A DNA stretch of 64,000 nt from Shewanella kaireitica. Its GTDB lineage: Bacteria > Pseudomonadota > Gammaproteobacteria > Enterobacterales > Shewanellaceae. Positions 44,201 to 53,512 of this stretch are shown piece after piece. The stretch's first letter is position 1; the number at the start of each line of letters is the position of its first letter. Location of the stretch: positions 1 to 64,000 of the forward strand of contig NZ_JAKIKQ010000006.1 of NCBI RefSeq assembly GCF_023284045.1, read 5' to 3'. Under the pieces are notes generated by a model, which saw only the letters and a list, made by a program, of their open reading frames with translations, was not told the DNA's origin and did not search any database. The position numbers and the translations under genes are program-made.

Positions 44201-45502
44201 TTAAAATGCTTCGTTAAAAGTTAAATAGAAGCCGCTTTCAGTCGCATTACGACCATAATCAACTCGTACATTCATTCTCGGTTGCAGCTCAAATCGATAA
44301 CCGATGCCATAGCTATAAATGAGATCGTCATATAGCTGCTGCGGTTCATCTGCAATAGAGCCTAGACCGGCAAAAACCGTCATTCCATGCCTTGATAGTT
44401 GGCCATTGCTGTATTTAAAGGTGTGACGATATTCCGCGGTATTTTCAATAGAGTTCTTATCGCGATAATGTCCTCGATAGACACCTCTTAAAGAATCTTG
44501 GCCACCCACAGTCGGCATATCAAAATAGGGGACATCTCCGTCACTCCATTGAAATGCATTATAAAAAGCCAACACCCTTCCCTTGCTAAAGGAGTAGTAA
44601 TAACGATAATCGAGTAGTAGTTTTTGATAGTCGCTATCGCTACCTATTGTCTGTGAATAAACGATGTACTCAAAATTGAAGAACTGGCCACTCCAAGCAT
44701 TGACAGAGAAATCTCGGCTATCATGCTCAAGTGCCACCCCCAACCCTAGGGAAAATGGCTTATCTTTAAACTCTTGAAAATTGGGGTCGTCAATAGCAGT
44801 TTGCGGTAAAGTATCTTCGTCAGGCTGAAAGCTTTTAACGCGCAGAGCGGGGCCAAGATAAAAACCGTTAAATGTTAGGAAGGTGAGGTTTCCCTCATAA
44901 TTTAGCAACTTATATTCATACAGAAGCTCATCTGATGCTTCAACGGCATCTCCCGCTTCGTAGCCCACTCCCCAGTAATACTCACTTTGGTTACCCATGG
45001 TAAATTTACCAAAAAGGCGCATAGCATTATTATCAAAAAACAGATTTTGTTTTGATCTCAAGCCTAGTCCAACACCACTTTCAACCTTATTGCCGATGGC
45101 GACCAAGGTCAGACTCGAACGCTGAAGCTCTTGCTCCTGCCTGTTAGTCGAAAAGGAATATAGAGCCCCTAAGGCCAACATCACACCAGTTTCTGGCATA
45201 TACCCCGGCCCACCTAAAATCGAAAACAGCGGTAAGCCATTCTTTGTGGAGTGGTCTTTCAAGGCTTTTTTATAACTATCTAACTGTTGCTCAAGCTTGT
45301 CGCATTCGCTATTACAATCACCAAGTTTGTCATCGATTTCATCAATCGCCGTTTTATAGGCTTGCGCTCTCTGCTCAGCTTGCTCCAACGTCTTAAAAAA
45401 TGGCAAAGCATCACCGACAGGAAGCTGCTCAACTGAATTCAGAGCAGCTACTTCGGCGCAAGCAATTGTTGGAAAAAGGCATAAAAGAATAAGCTTTTTC
45501 AT
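44201..45502 (-). CDS. D15/BamA-type outer-membrane barrel with N-terminal coiled coil
   Basis: A 433-residue paralogue of the barrel at 35255. Signal peptide (LILLCLFPTIACA), then a coiled-coil segment of about 50 residues with two cysteines (LGDCNSECDKLEQQLDSYKK) in place of POTRA domains, then the D15 barrel with HDSRDFSVNAWSGQFF and GGQDSLRGVYRGHYRDK, ending in FYLTFNEAF. The operon continues with the barrel protein at 43138. It may insert, secrete or anchor its neighbour. Confidence 0.82.
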   Translation of the reverse strand: MKKLILLCLFPTIACAEVAALNSVEQLPVGDALPFFKTLEQAEQRAQAYKTAIDEIDDKLGDCNSECDKLEQQLDSYKKALKDHSTKNGLPLFSILGGPGYMPETGVMLALGALYSFSTNRQEQELQRSSLTLVAIGNKVESGVGLGLRSKQNLFFDNNAMRLFGKFTMGNQSEYYWGVGYEAGDAVEASDELLYEYKLLNYEGNLTFLTFNGFYLGPALRVKSFQPDEDTLPQTAIDDPNFQEFKDKPFSLGLGVALEHDSRDFSVNAWSGQFFNFEYIVYSQTIGSDSDYQKLLLDYRYYYSFSKGRVLAFYNAFQWSDGDVPYFDMPTVGGQDSLRGVYRGHYRDKNSIENTAEYRHTFKYSNGQLSRHGMTVFAGLGSIADEPQQLYDDLIYSYGIGYRFELQPRMNVRVDYGRNATESGFYLTFNEAF

Positions 45503-45817
45503 AAAATCCTTTTGAAATCGCGGCTCATTTTTTATTTAAAATCTACAAACCCGCCACAGATAAATGGATATAAGTCTTTTATTTGATTAAATATAGTCGA
45601 TGATGAGAAAAGCACATGTTTTTGAAGCGATGGCAGAGAAATGACTTATTGATGAGTAATAATATTATCGTAAAATAAGGAAAAAGAATGAAGATTGCCT
45701 GGAAGTATAGCGAGAACTTAAGCAGAGTCATGAATCGCTAAAGCATGAAACAATTCAGCTAAAGCCCACAGCGAGTGAGCTTAGCAAAATCGCGTAATTA
45801 GAACACTGAAAGCTGCT
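45503..45817. other. Intergenic, no gene called
   Basis: About 315 bases between two minus-strand genes. A 17-codon plus-strand frame at 45688 (MKIAWKYSENLSRVMNR) has AAGGA upstream but is too short to claim. No clear hairpin. Confidence 0.45.
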
Positions 45818-46237
45818 CTATAATCGGAGCCACTGCATTAACTCATTGGCTCCAATGACACCATACTGCCTTTTTATTAGTTTACCAGTAGGGTCAAACA
45901 GCAATACTTCAGCAGATTCAGCTCGATAAGTCGCGATCATCTTATCGCCATCTGGGGTGCCAGCTCTAGCTAACAAAAACAATGCATTATCACCAAGGTG
46001 AGCACGGGCTTCATTCATCTGCTCAGTTTGACTGTTGCTTATAGCTAAACCTGGATCATAGACAAACACGACTGCCGGTTTGCCAGAACCTATCTCTTCA
46101 TGTGTGGCTTTAAAGCCTTTTGGCATCACCATCAACAACAACCAAACCGCCACAACAATTGATGCAATGACCCCAAGCACAACCCAAGGTTTTCGGCGAC
46201 TCGCGCTCGAGCTGCTGTCAGGATTACGACTATCCAT
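45818..46237 (-). CDS. Membrane-anchored thioredoxin-like protein, no CXXC
   Basis: A 139-residue protein: basic N-terminus, one membrane helix (VVLGVIASIVVAVWLLLMVM), then a periplasmic domain with VVFVYDPG and ESAEVLLFDPTG that resembles a thioredoxin-like beta-alpha-beta core but lacks the CXXC pair (it reads VYDPGLAIS). Unknown function; a non-redox or degenerate member of that fold is possible. Confidence 0.6.
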   Translation of the reverse strand: MDSRNPDSSSSASRRKPWVVLGVIASIVVAVWLLLMVMPKGFKATHEEIGSGKPAVVFVYDPGLAISNSQTEQMNEARAHLGDNALFLLARAGTPDGDKMIATYRAESAEVLLFDPTGKLIKRQYGVIGANELMQWLRL

Positions 46238-46493
46238 GATGATAAGCCTCTTTTATAAATGACATAATTAGCATTTTAGTTTAATAAACTTAGCTGAAAT
46301 AAGTATTAAAAAAACCTTCACATCTAGCTCTGCAAATACACTGCTCAGCGAATTACTCTTTTTATTACAAGTTTACTCTGGCATCGCTTGTTTCTATTCA
46401 AGCGGCAAAGTAGATTAACAGCAAGTTAACATATATATAGTAATTACCTGCGTGCTCATTCCAATTAAAAATAATAAAGGGAAGACGATAAAA

Positions 46494-47831
46494 ATGGATA
46501 AGAAGAGTAAAGAGTCTAAGACTTTAACTAAACACAAATTGAAAACCTACCTGCACTTCCCCTTAGCAGCAGCAATCGCAATGACGATGACGATGAGCTT
46601 GCCGACTCTTGCACAGGATACACTACTAATTGCCGATGCTTTCGTAGATGTCGCAGCAGGTAAAACCATTAAAGATGTTGCTATAGTGATTAGTGACAAT
46701 CAAATAGCCCAAGTCACCCAACAGTCAAATATTCCGACGAATAATGATTACGATCTTGTCGATCTCAGTGGAAAAACCCTACTCCCAGGAGTAATGGATA
46801 TGCATGTCCACCTATCTGGTGATGCAGAGGATAATTTTCTAGCAGCCCAGAATTATTCAGTTCCCCGCCAAACAGTTAAAGCAGTAAAAAATGCCAATAA
46901 AACCTTAATGGCTGGCTTTACCACAGTGCGTGATTTAGGTGCGTCTGGCTACGCTGTGATAGCGACTCGTGATGGTATCAATGCTGGAGAGATTGTGGGA
47001 CCGAGAATTTGGGCCGTAGGTCATTCAATAAGCATTACAGGCGGGCATTGTGATGATAACTTCTCATCTCCAGAAAAGCAGGTAAAAGCACAAGGCGTGG
47101 CCGACGGCCCCTGGGCAATACGCGCAAAAGTTCGTGAAAACATAAAGTATGGCGCTAATGCTATTAAAGTATGCGCCACGGGCGGCGTATTTTCTAAAGG
47201 TACAAAAGTTGGTGTTCAACAGTTGACCTATGAAGAGATAAAGTCAGCCGTTGATGAAGCCCACATGCGTGGACTTGTTATTGCAGCTCACGCTCATGGA
47301 ACCAGTGGTATTAAGGCATCAATAAGAGCCGGCATAGACAGTATCGAACACTGTAGCTTTATGGATGATGAAGCAATAACGATGGCAGTAAAAGCGGGGA
47401 CATACCTTTCTTGTGATATTTACAATACCGAGTACACCCTCGCTTTTGGGGCAGCGAACGGTGTACCAGAGGCTAATATCAACAAAGAAAAGCGAGTATC
47501 ACAAGCCCAACGAGATAGCTTTAGAAAAGCAGTTAAAGCTGGGGCAAACATGGTATTTGGTTCAGATGCCGCCATATACCCCCACGGCGATAACGGCAAC
47601 CAATTCTCACGTATGGTTAAATTTGGCATGACTCCAACTCAAGCACTACAAGCAGCAACAATTAATAGTGCAGCCTTGCTAAAGCAAGACAATCTTGGGC
47701 AAATAAAGGTAGGTTTTTTAGCTGACATCATAGCTGTCGACGGTGATCCACTTAAAAATATTAGTCTTATGGAAAACGTCACTTTTGTGATGAAAGATGG
47801 ACAAATATATAAACACATGATTAAAGACTAA
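46494..47831 (+). CDS. Exported amidohydrolase (imidazolonepropionase/prolidase-like)
   Basis: Metal-dependent hydrolase of the amidohydrolase superfamily, about 445 residues with a signal peptide ending near SLPTLAQ. Metal-binding motif MDMHVHLSGD, carboxylated-lysine region (AIKVCATGG), HAHG (IAAHAHGTSG), EHCSFMD and the final Asp in VFGSDAAIYPHG are all present. Members of this exported group hydrolyse Xaa-Pro dipeptides or related cyclic imides; the substrate is unclear. ATG at 46494 is preferred to GTG at 46452. The gene stands alone. Confidence 0.88.
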   Translation: MDKKSKESKTLTKHKLKTYLHFPLAAAIAMTMTMSLPTLAQDTLLIADAFVDVAAGKTIKDVAIVISDNQIAQVTQQSNIPTNNDYDLVDLSGKTLLPGVMDMHVHLSGDAEDNFLAAQNYSVPRQTVKAVKNANKTLMAGFTTVRDLGASGYAVIATRDGINAGEIVGPRIWAVGHSISITGGHCDDNFSSPEKQVKAQGVADGPWAIRAKVRENIKYGANAIKVCATGGVFSKGTKVGVQQLTYEEIKSAVDEAHMRGLVIAAHAHGTSGIKASIRAGIDSIEHCSFMDDEAITMAVKAGTYLSCDIYNTEYTLAFGAANGVPEANINKEKRVSQAQRDSFRKAVKAGANMVFGSDAAIYPHGDNGNQFSRMVKFGMTPTQALQAATINSAALLKQDNLGQIKVGFLADIIAVDGDPLKNISLMENVTFVMKDGQIYKHMIKD

Positions 47832-48192
47832 ATTATCAATCTTCTAGTGTGCAACAAGGGGGAACAATCCCTCTTGTTGACGCTTCTTGACTATTTTCTG
47901 TATTGCAGCTCATTAGTGGGTAATAACTAAACAGCATAGCTTCCGTCGTTATCATATTGCCCAGTTTGAAATACCATCGCCTCAAACGTAAAGTACGTTT
48001 CCCCTACAAAAAAAGCGATTAACCACAATAAAAATATGGCCTAATAAGGTTTGATATCACATTATTCTGAACTACATTAAATTAACAGCCGTATGCAGGG
48101 AACTAATGTAACCACAGAAAGCTCAACGAATAGTGTTTATAAATTTTTCTCGGCAAAAGCCCGGGATATTAAAAATAAAGAGGCAACATTTA
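47832..48192. other. Intergenic with a hairpin after the amidohydrolase gene
   Basis: About 360 bases. CAACAAG / CTTGTTG at 47852-47879, with inner GGG/CCC pairs, is a plausible terminator of the amidohydrolase gene though without a T run. Nothing else seen before the next ribosome site (AGAGG). Confidence 0.5.
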
Positions 48193-48549
48193 ATGAGAAT
48201 AATGAGCAAAGTATTGATCAGTTCAACGATTAGCATCGCGGCATTAAGCACAGGTGTACAGGCTAGCGACCTTACCTGCAAAGTAAAAGGTGCTGATGAT
48301 GTCGTTATGAAAAACATTACGATTTTGCGCTCTAACGAATCAATCGTGAAAATAGATGGCAGCTATAAATCACCGGTGATGAGCAATATCTATCGCATCG
48401 ATGCGGTAGATGGCAAAGATATTAGCGCTACACCAACCTATTTATACTACAGCCAATATCCGCTAGCCGATCACCAACTGCTAGCAACCGTTCAAGTTGA
48501 TGGACAAGAGGCTTTTAAAGGGCTTTGTACCGTCACAGAAGAGATGTAA
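48193..48549 (+). CDS. Small exported protein, unknown
   Basis: About 118 residues. Signal peptide (VLISSTISIAALSTGVQA), mature domain starting SDLTCKVKG with a second cysteine near the end (GLCTVTEEM), likely one disulphide. No family recognised. ATG at 48193 follows AGAGG; ATG at 48202 is an alternative. Confidence 0.6.
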   Translation: MRIMSKVLISSTISIAALSTGVQASDLTCKVKGADDVVMKNITILRSNESIVKIDGSYKSPVMSNIYRIDAVDGKDISATPTYLYYSQYPLADHQLLATVQVDGQEAFKGLCTVTEEM

Positions 48550-48916
48550 CCTCAAACAGTGATGCCTGAACAGCTGCGGCTAAGTATTACCAGAGCGATA
48601 TAAAATAGTTTAATACTCTGGTAATGCCATCACTGTATCAATAAGCAACGTCATCGCGTCATAGATATTTTCTCAGTTAACTTGAACATTCCGCTAAGCC
48701 CACGACAAGCTCGCCTCCGCCGAGTCTAAAAGAGTAAATAATACGAGTCAGTATAAAACACTGCTCGCTCAGCGAGAGTTTAACCATTCTAAAGCACCAC
48801 TCAAATTGATTGATAACGAGTCGATTCTATTCAGCTGCCGTAATCTTCCCACAATGACATTTTCTTCACTTTGCAAACAATACAATAGCGTCGACTTCAT
48901 CCAACAAGAGAAAGGT
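48550..48916. other. Intergenic with long-loop hairpin
   Basis: About 365 bases upstream of the PAP2 gene. Contains the ATTACCAGAG / CTCTGGTAAT inverted repeat listed separately. No gene called. Confidence 0.45.
48586..48625 (+). terminator. Possible terminator hairpin
   Basis: ATTACCAGAG and CTCTGGTAAT form a perfect ten-base stem around a 20-base AT-rich loop, 36 bases after the stop. No T run follows. Confidence 0.4.
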
Positions 48917-49756
48917 ATGACTAAATTCGACCAGGCCATTACCCAGCCAAACATCAACAAATCGGCTCTCGCAGGCTCAATATCAGCTCAAAATGATACT
49001 GGTTTTTTGTGGGGGTTATTCTTGCTAGTGGCAGCATTTATTTTACTAATGAAAGAAAGTGTTAATTACGCTTATTTCTTTAAGATCAATCAAGCCAGTC
49101 AACATTTTAACCCTGAGCTTTTAGCAAGCATTACCGACATGGGCAATGGGGTTGTTACGGGTAGCGTTCTAGTCATGATCCTTTGCTTCAAACCTGCTTG
49201 GATCTTGCGAGTGCTTCTTGCTGCCGTGATCTGCCTAGTGGTGACACATCTACTAAAAAGCTATTTTGATGCGCCGCGTCCAGCAGCACTGTTAGAGCAA
49301 ATAAATATTATAGGCGATGTTCGTCACAGCAAGAGCTTTCCTTCAGGTCATACCGCTACCATTTTCTTACTCGCAGGCACAGCCTATCTGTCATCTCGAC
49401 GATTGCTCAGCAGAATATTCTTTGTCTCTTTAGCAATCATAGTCGCTGTATCGCGGATTTCAGTCGGTGCCCACTGGCCGATTGACTTAGCATTAGGGGC
49501 TATTATTGGCTGGCTCAGTATTTATACTGCATCACTCATCTGTAAAGAGAGATTACTATCACCGCGTTACCAATACCTTATTTTAACGGCATTGCTGTTG
49601 CTGCTTGGCACCTTGAGCGCTATAAGCAAGAATGAATTCCCGCAAATGCCTATTGTAGAACAACTGCAACAACTGTACTTGGTCGTGGCTGCATTTAGTT
49701 TATATGTCAGTTATTTATTCAACCGCTATATGACAACTAGCAATATTGCTCATTGA
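48917..49756 (+). CDS. PAP2-family membrane phosphatase
   Basis: Integral membrane phosphatase of about 279 residues. The three PAP2 motifs are complete: KSYFDAPRP (KX6RP), FPSGHT (PSGH) and SRISVGAHWPID (SRX5HX3D). Six hydrophobic segments. Relatives dephosphorylate undecaprenyl pyrophosphate, phosphatidate or phosphatidylglycerol phosphate. ATG at 48917 follows AGAAAGG; an earlier in-frame ATG at 48806 would add 37 residues with no obvious function. Confidence 0.88.
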   Translation: MTKFDQAITQPNINKSALAGSISAQNDTGFLWGLFLLVAAFILLMKESVNYAYFFKINQASQHFNPELLASITDMGNGVVTGSVLVMILCFKPAWILRVLLAAVICLVVTHLLKSYFDAPRPAALLEQINIIGDVRHSKSFPSGHTATIFLLAGTAYLSSRRLLSRIFFVSLAIIVAVSRISVGAHWPIDLALGAIIGWLSIYTASLICKERLLSPRYQYLILTALLLLLGTLSAISKNEFPQMPIVEQLQQLYLVVAAFSLYVSYLFNRYMTTSNIAH

Positions 49757-49806
49757 GTTAAGAGGTCATCAAAAGAGGCGAATAATGGTTTTTTCGCCCC
49801 TGATAT

Positions 49807-49914
49807 CTAACTAGAGTGTCCATTATTTTTTATCATCACCCAAATTAAAAATAGGTATAGAGCGACCACGACAAACCATTTCAAGCCAAGCACAATAAAA
49901 CTACTTATAGTCAT
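49807..49914 (-). CDS. 35-residue single-helix membrane protein
   Basis: A very small gene with AGAGGA a few bases before the ATG. The product MTISSFIVLGLKWFVVVALY continues to LFLIWVMIKNNGHSS, one membrane helix with a polar tail. It starts 19 bases after the stop of the 62-residue membrane protein gene, so they are probably one transcript. Function unknown; the size and look are those of small bacterial membrane peptides. Confidence 0.5.
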   Translation of the reverse strand: MTISSFIVLGLKWFVVVALYLFLIWVMIKNNGHSS

Positions 49915-49933
49915 AATAATCCTCTTTAACTCT

Positions 49934-50122
49934 TCAATCGCTAACTTGTTGGAGTGAATTCACAGGGGGACATAAATAGCAGTGAATTACCGCCATCATC
50001 AGTATTCCGAAGTAAGCAGCTGCATGGTTGAGATACTCAAGCTGCGCGATAACCGCCATACAAACAGCAAGCATGGGCAACAATTGTGAAGTAAGAAATT
50101 CTTGGTAAGGTGTAAATGTCAT
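49934..50122 (-). CDS. 62-residue membrane protein, unknown
   Basis: Two hydrophobic segments (LLPMLAVCMAVIAQL and AAAYFGILMMAVIHCYLC) with short polar ends. The ribosome site is weak. Together with the 35-residue gene downstream it makes a small membrane-protein operon. No family recognised. Confidence 0.45.
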   Translation of the reverse strand: MTFTPYQEFLTSQLLPMLAVCMAVIAQLEYLNHAAAYFGILMMAVIHCYLCPPVNSLQQVSD

Positions 50123-50262
50123 GGCTTAGTATTTCTCACTCGGTCACTTACAACTCATTACAGCTAAATGTAAGCACCTAACGTTATGAGTCAGTTTATA
50201 GAGCAGAGATTAAGCGATAGTTATTGTAATATGAATGAATATGAGAAATTCAATTCTGCTCG

Positions 50263-50418
50263 ATGAGCGGTTCGATAGTCCTGCAATTATCTAAGTATTC
50301 TGACCCGCGTGACCGGTTTGGCCGTCACAACAGTGGGCTTGAATGCCAGCTATTTAACTTGGCCGACGAGGGAAGTACAGCAATTGATATCACTATGGAT
50401 AATGGTGCGAAGATATAG
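50263..50418 (+). CDS. Possible 51-residue small protein
   Basis: A short frame with a soluble, protein-like composition (SDPRDRFGRHNSGLECQLFN, then LADEGSTAIDITMDNGAKI). The ribosome site is poor, but a hairpin with a T-rich tail starts 15 bases after its stop on the same strand, as a terminator would. It might be a small gene or the end of a decayed one. Confidence 0.35.
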   Translation: MSGSIVLQLSKYSDPRDRFGRHNSGLECQLFNLADEGSTAIDITMDNGAKI

Positions 50419-50433
50419 ACAGTGTTGCAAGCA

Positions 50434-50463
50434 GGCAGAGCGCGTTAGCCACTCTGCCCTTTT
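50434..50463 (+). terminator. Terminator-like hairpin
   Basis: GGCAGAG / CTCTGCC stem followed by CTTTTAATT on the plus strand. It ends the possible small gene, or separates it from the convergent 941-codon gene. Confidence 0.5.
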
Positions 50464-50477
50464 AATTGTGATTTAAG

Positions 50478-53282
50478 TTACTTGGAAGCCGACAAGTCAA
50501 ATCCAGTTAACCACTCAAGAATAAGATCTTGATGTGATTCAATCCATCCATCTGCAATACTCTCAGGAGTTTCACCAGCTCTCAATTTGGCGAGCATCAC
50601 AACCGACTGCTCATTTTCAATTTTAAAATGGTTCAGTAACGTAACTAACTCATGGGATTTTTTAGCTAGTCCAGCTCGGTAAGCGACGCGGATCTCTGTT
50701 TTAGGCCACGCAGTTCCCATATCCGGTACTTCAGCATAGTCACGATTAATCTTTTGCCAAAGTGCAGCATCATGTGGCGCTTCATCAAGAAAATGAACAT
50801 GTTGATTCATAAACAGTGCATCAGGGTAATAACAGAAAAACAGGCTAGGCACTCCACTTTGGTTATTACGCTCAATAAGCATATTCAAGATATCTTGATC
50901 GAACGTATGGTAGCGGTAGAAAGCGCTTAAGCCGTATGCTGATAAACGTCGCTTCTCAACATCAGCTGAAGTCCAGTCTGCCGTCCCCACCCAAATGTCA
51001 CCTTTGTTATCGCCGTTAAGGTCAAAGTGGCTGGCAAAATCATCCTTAGTGAGATCGCCATAAGACAGTTGTTTGTGTCCTATGCCAATGTCGGTATAAC
51101 ACAAGCCCTGTGAACCTGTTACAGCTTGTTCACCAAGAGACACGCTGCCAAATGCTCTGACATAACGGCGGATAAATTTACTATTATTCTCCAGCCAGAG
51201 GTCAGGATGAATATCGACACTCCCCTCCTCATCATCCATTTCGCTAAATACTTGCTTACTCGACATCGAAATCATCGCAGCATCTAACTCAGTATGCTGA
51301 TTAATGATCCCCGCTAAGATATGCCCTTTTATTTGTGCACTCGGCCAATCAAGCAAGGCAATATTGATCTTAGTTTCATGAGTCGTTCGCGTCGAAACTA
51401 ATGGCGAGCTCTCAAAGGAACGTTGCTGTTGCAGTGACTCATACAAAAAGCTATAACCAAAACCGACAAACAGCAGAGCAAAGATACTGAAAATCCAATA
51501 TGCTTGCCCGCGAGTGCCACTTGAGGCCGATTTAGTTGCTATCGCATCATCTACCTGCTGCATCGCTAGGCTGATATCATTTTCAACTTGAGGTTCAGCA
51601 GATCTAGATTTAATGTAGCGCATTAAATTTGTACAAACTAATGCATGATCATGGCGAATTTGCGCATACCGGTCTCGCTCATAAATGATAAGCAGTAGAT
51701 AGATAACAGAAGCACCGACAATAAGCGCAAACAAACCCGCCGACAGCGTTTCAGGGCGAAAAACTAATGAAAAGAAAACATTAGCGGCCCCCAGAAATAA
51801 TAAAATAACAAACTCTTCTGCGGGGATCCTATCGCTCTCCATTGTCATCAACTTATTGCCAACTTTGAATAGCTCTAAAATACGATCTCTTTCAGCAGGC
51901 TTATTCTCCAACATCGGCAATAGTGCGTACTTGAGCTTTTCAGCTCGTAGCTGGTTACTATCAAGCTGTTTAAAATTGAAAAATGCTCTGACAAAACTAT
52001 GCAAATTCCACAGCACGTATTGCTTTATCTTGCCTACGTAGGCGACGGTTTCCTCAGAACGATCATTCTTATCATGAAGTTCTAACACTCCAAAAACCTG
52101 TTCACTGAACTCACCGAGTAAGCTTTCACGTTCGCGGTTCAACGAGGTCGTTCTATCTAATGCAAAAGTCGCTAACAGAGCAAAAAATACCGTCGATACA
52201 GCCAGTAGATCATAATAGCTATCGATTGCAGAAACCGGAGCAAATAAGATCCAAATACCAATACTACAGACGGATACAAACAGCACTAACAATGATGACC
52301 GCAAAGGGTATCGAAGGCCTAAGAAAATATTGGATGAAACAATCAATACCGATGCCACAGCTTCGTACTGATTCAACATTCTACCTTGCATAATCGCAAG
52401 GATCAGCACGGCTCCAACCGGCATTAAATACCACAATGCACTTATAGATGCATTCTCAGCACTAAACACTGATAGATCGTACAGCAGACTACCTAATGCC
52501 AAGATCGCCACACCAACAAACATCAATAGCAATACATTACTGAGATCGAACGCAGGAATCGCTTCTCCAGAAATCCATAGCGCAGCAATCAACAACGGCG
52601 CAGCAACAAGTCGCACACCAGTCTCGGTAAGCAAACCTCTTTTAAAACTACTCAAGTTGAGCTTTTTGCTATCAGATACCTCACTCCAGGCATCCATACA
52701 CTTCATCCGAAAATAACAGTTTACAGCCATAGCCAAACCACCAAGGGCTGCGAGCCCCATGGTTTCAAGCATCGGACTATCGAGTAATAACCAGTCGGCA
52801 ATATCTACATTCGGCGCCGTTAACACTAAAAAGCCTGCAAAAGCGGCTCCCGAAAAAACATAATCATTAATGCTCGTTTTTCTCTTACTGCGTCTGAGGA
52901 TGCTGTCAATATAGAAAAATAAAATAGGCCAGGTTTCAAAAACCAAAATGGCTATAACATCAAAGTCTTCCGAAACACTTAATGCCGCATAGAGCAGCAG
53001 ATGGTTGGCACAAATTAATATGCCTGAGAACAGGGTTGGCAGTGAGATCTTGCTAAAGGAGTAGCTGTTAAGCACGTTACTGGCTTTAACTTTTTCACGA
53101 CCAATAAACAGACTCATGACACACAATAACGTTGCTAAAGCAGCAAAAGAGTGCGCCACTGCAGCTACATAGAAAACGTTGGTTTGATCGACTAAATGGT
53201 TAACGACAGGAGGGTATAACATCCATAACCCTACAGCGATAATCATTAAGGCCACAGGATGACTTACGAGCCTAGTTAACAT
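50478..53282 (-). CDS. DMT-type transporter fused to an OpuAC-like substrate-binding domain
   Basis: A long membrane protein of about 934 residues. The first 370 have ten hydrophobic segments in the manner of an EamA/DMT carrier. A cytoplasmic helical part (about 385-480) and two more membrane helices (about 495-540) follow, then another polar part and a helix (WIFSIFALLFVGFGYSFLY). The last 290 residues are an extracytoplasmic domain resembling OpuAC, the glycine-betaine/choline binding protein (WPSAQIKGHILAGIINQH, VDIHPDLWLENN, TPESIADGWIESHQDLILEW). A calcium-loop-like DLNGDNKGDIWVG sits inside it. Such a fusion is unusual. The start is uncertain: ATG 53282 or GTG 53303. Confidence 0.75.
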   Translation of the reverse strand: MLTRLVSHPVALMIIAVGLWMLYPPVVNHLVDQTNVFYVAAVAHSFAALATLLCVMSLFIGREKVKASNVLNSYSFSKISLPTLFSGILICANHLLLYAALSVSEDFDVIAILVFETWPILFFYIDSILRRSKRKTSINDYVFSGAAFAGFLVLTAPNVDIADWLLLDSPMLETMGLAALGGLAMAVNCYFRMKCMDAWSEVSDSKKLNLSSFKRGLLTETGVRLVAAPLLIAALWISGEAIPAFDLSNVLLLMFVGVAILALGSLLYDLSVFSAENASISALWYLMPVGAVLILAIMQGRMLNQYEAVASVLIVSSNIFLGLRYPLRSSLLVLFVSVCSIGIWILFAPVSAIDSYYDLLAVSTVFFALLATFALDRTTSLNRERESLLGEFSEQVFGVLELHDKNDRSEETVAYVGKIKQYVLWNLHSFVRAFFNFKQLDSNQLRAEKLKYALLPMLENKPAERDRILELFKVGNKLMTMESDRIPAEEFVILLFLGAANVFFSLVFRPETLSAGLFALIVGASVIYLLLIIYERDRYAQIRHDHALVCTNLMRYIKSRSAEPQVENDISLAMQQVDDAIATKSASSGTRGQAYWIFSIFALLFVGFGYSFLYESLQQQRSFESSPLVSTRTTHETKINIALLDWPSAQIKGHILAGIINQHTELDAAMISMSSKQVFSEMDDEEGSVDIHPDLWLENNSKFIRRYVRAFGSVSLGEQAVTGSQGLCYTDIGIGHKQLSYGDLTKDDFASHFDLNGDNKGDIWVGTADWTSADVEKRRLSAYGLSAFYRYHTFDQDILNMLIERNNQSGVPSLFFCYYPDALFMNQHVHFLDEAPHDAALWQKINRDYAEVPDMGTAWPKTEIRVAYRAGLAKKSHELVTLLNHFKIENEQSVVMLAKLRAGETPESIADGWIESHQDLILEWLTGFDLSASK

Positions 53283-53512
53283 CGATCTCACTTCGCCACT
53301 CACTTATGCAAACAATTGATAATACTTGCAAAACATCTTACCCAAAAACCAATAAAAAATAATCAACTATTTCAGAACATAACAAATAAACTGCAGTCAC
53401 CGCACACAGCAAACAGTACAACTAAATGATGACCCCTTTGCAGTGATTAACGCTAAAGTGTCGACACTATTTGCCGATAACTGGCTATAATCTTCACCTG
53501 CATGGAATAGCA

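Noticed and set aside
45688..45741. 17-codon frame with AAGGA upstream
   Set aside because: Too short to tell from chance.
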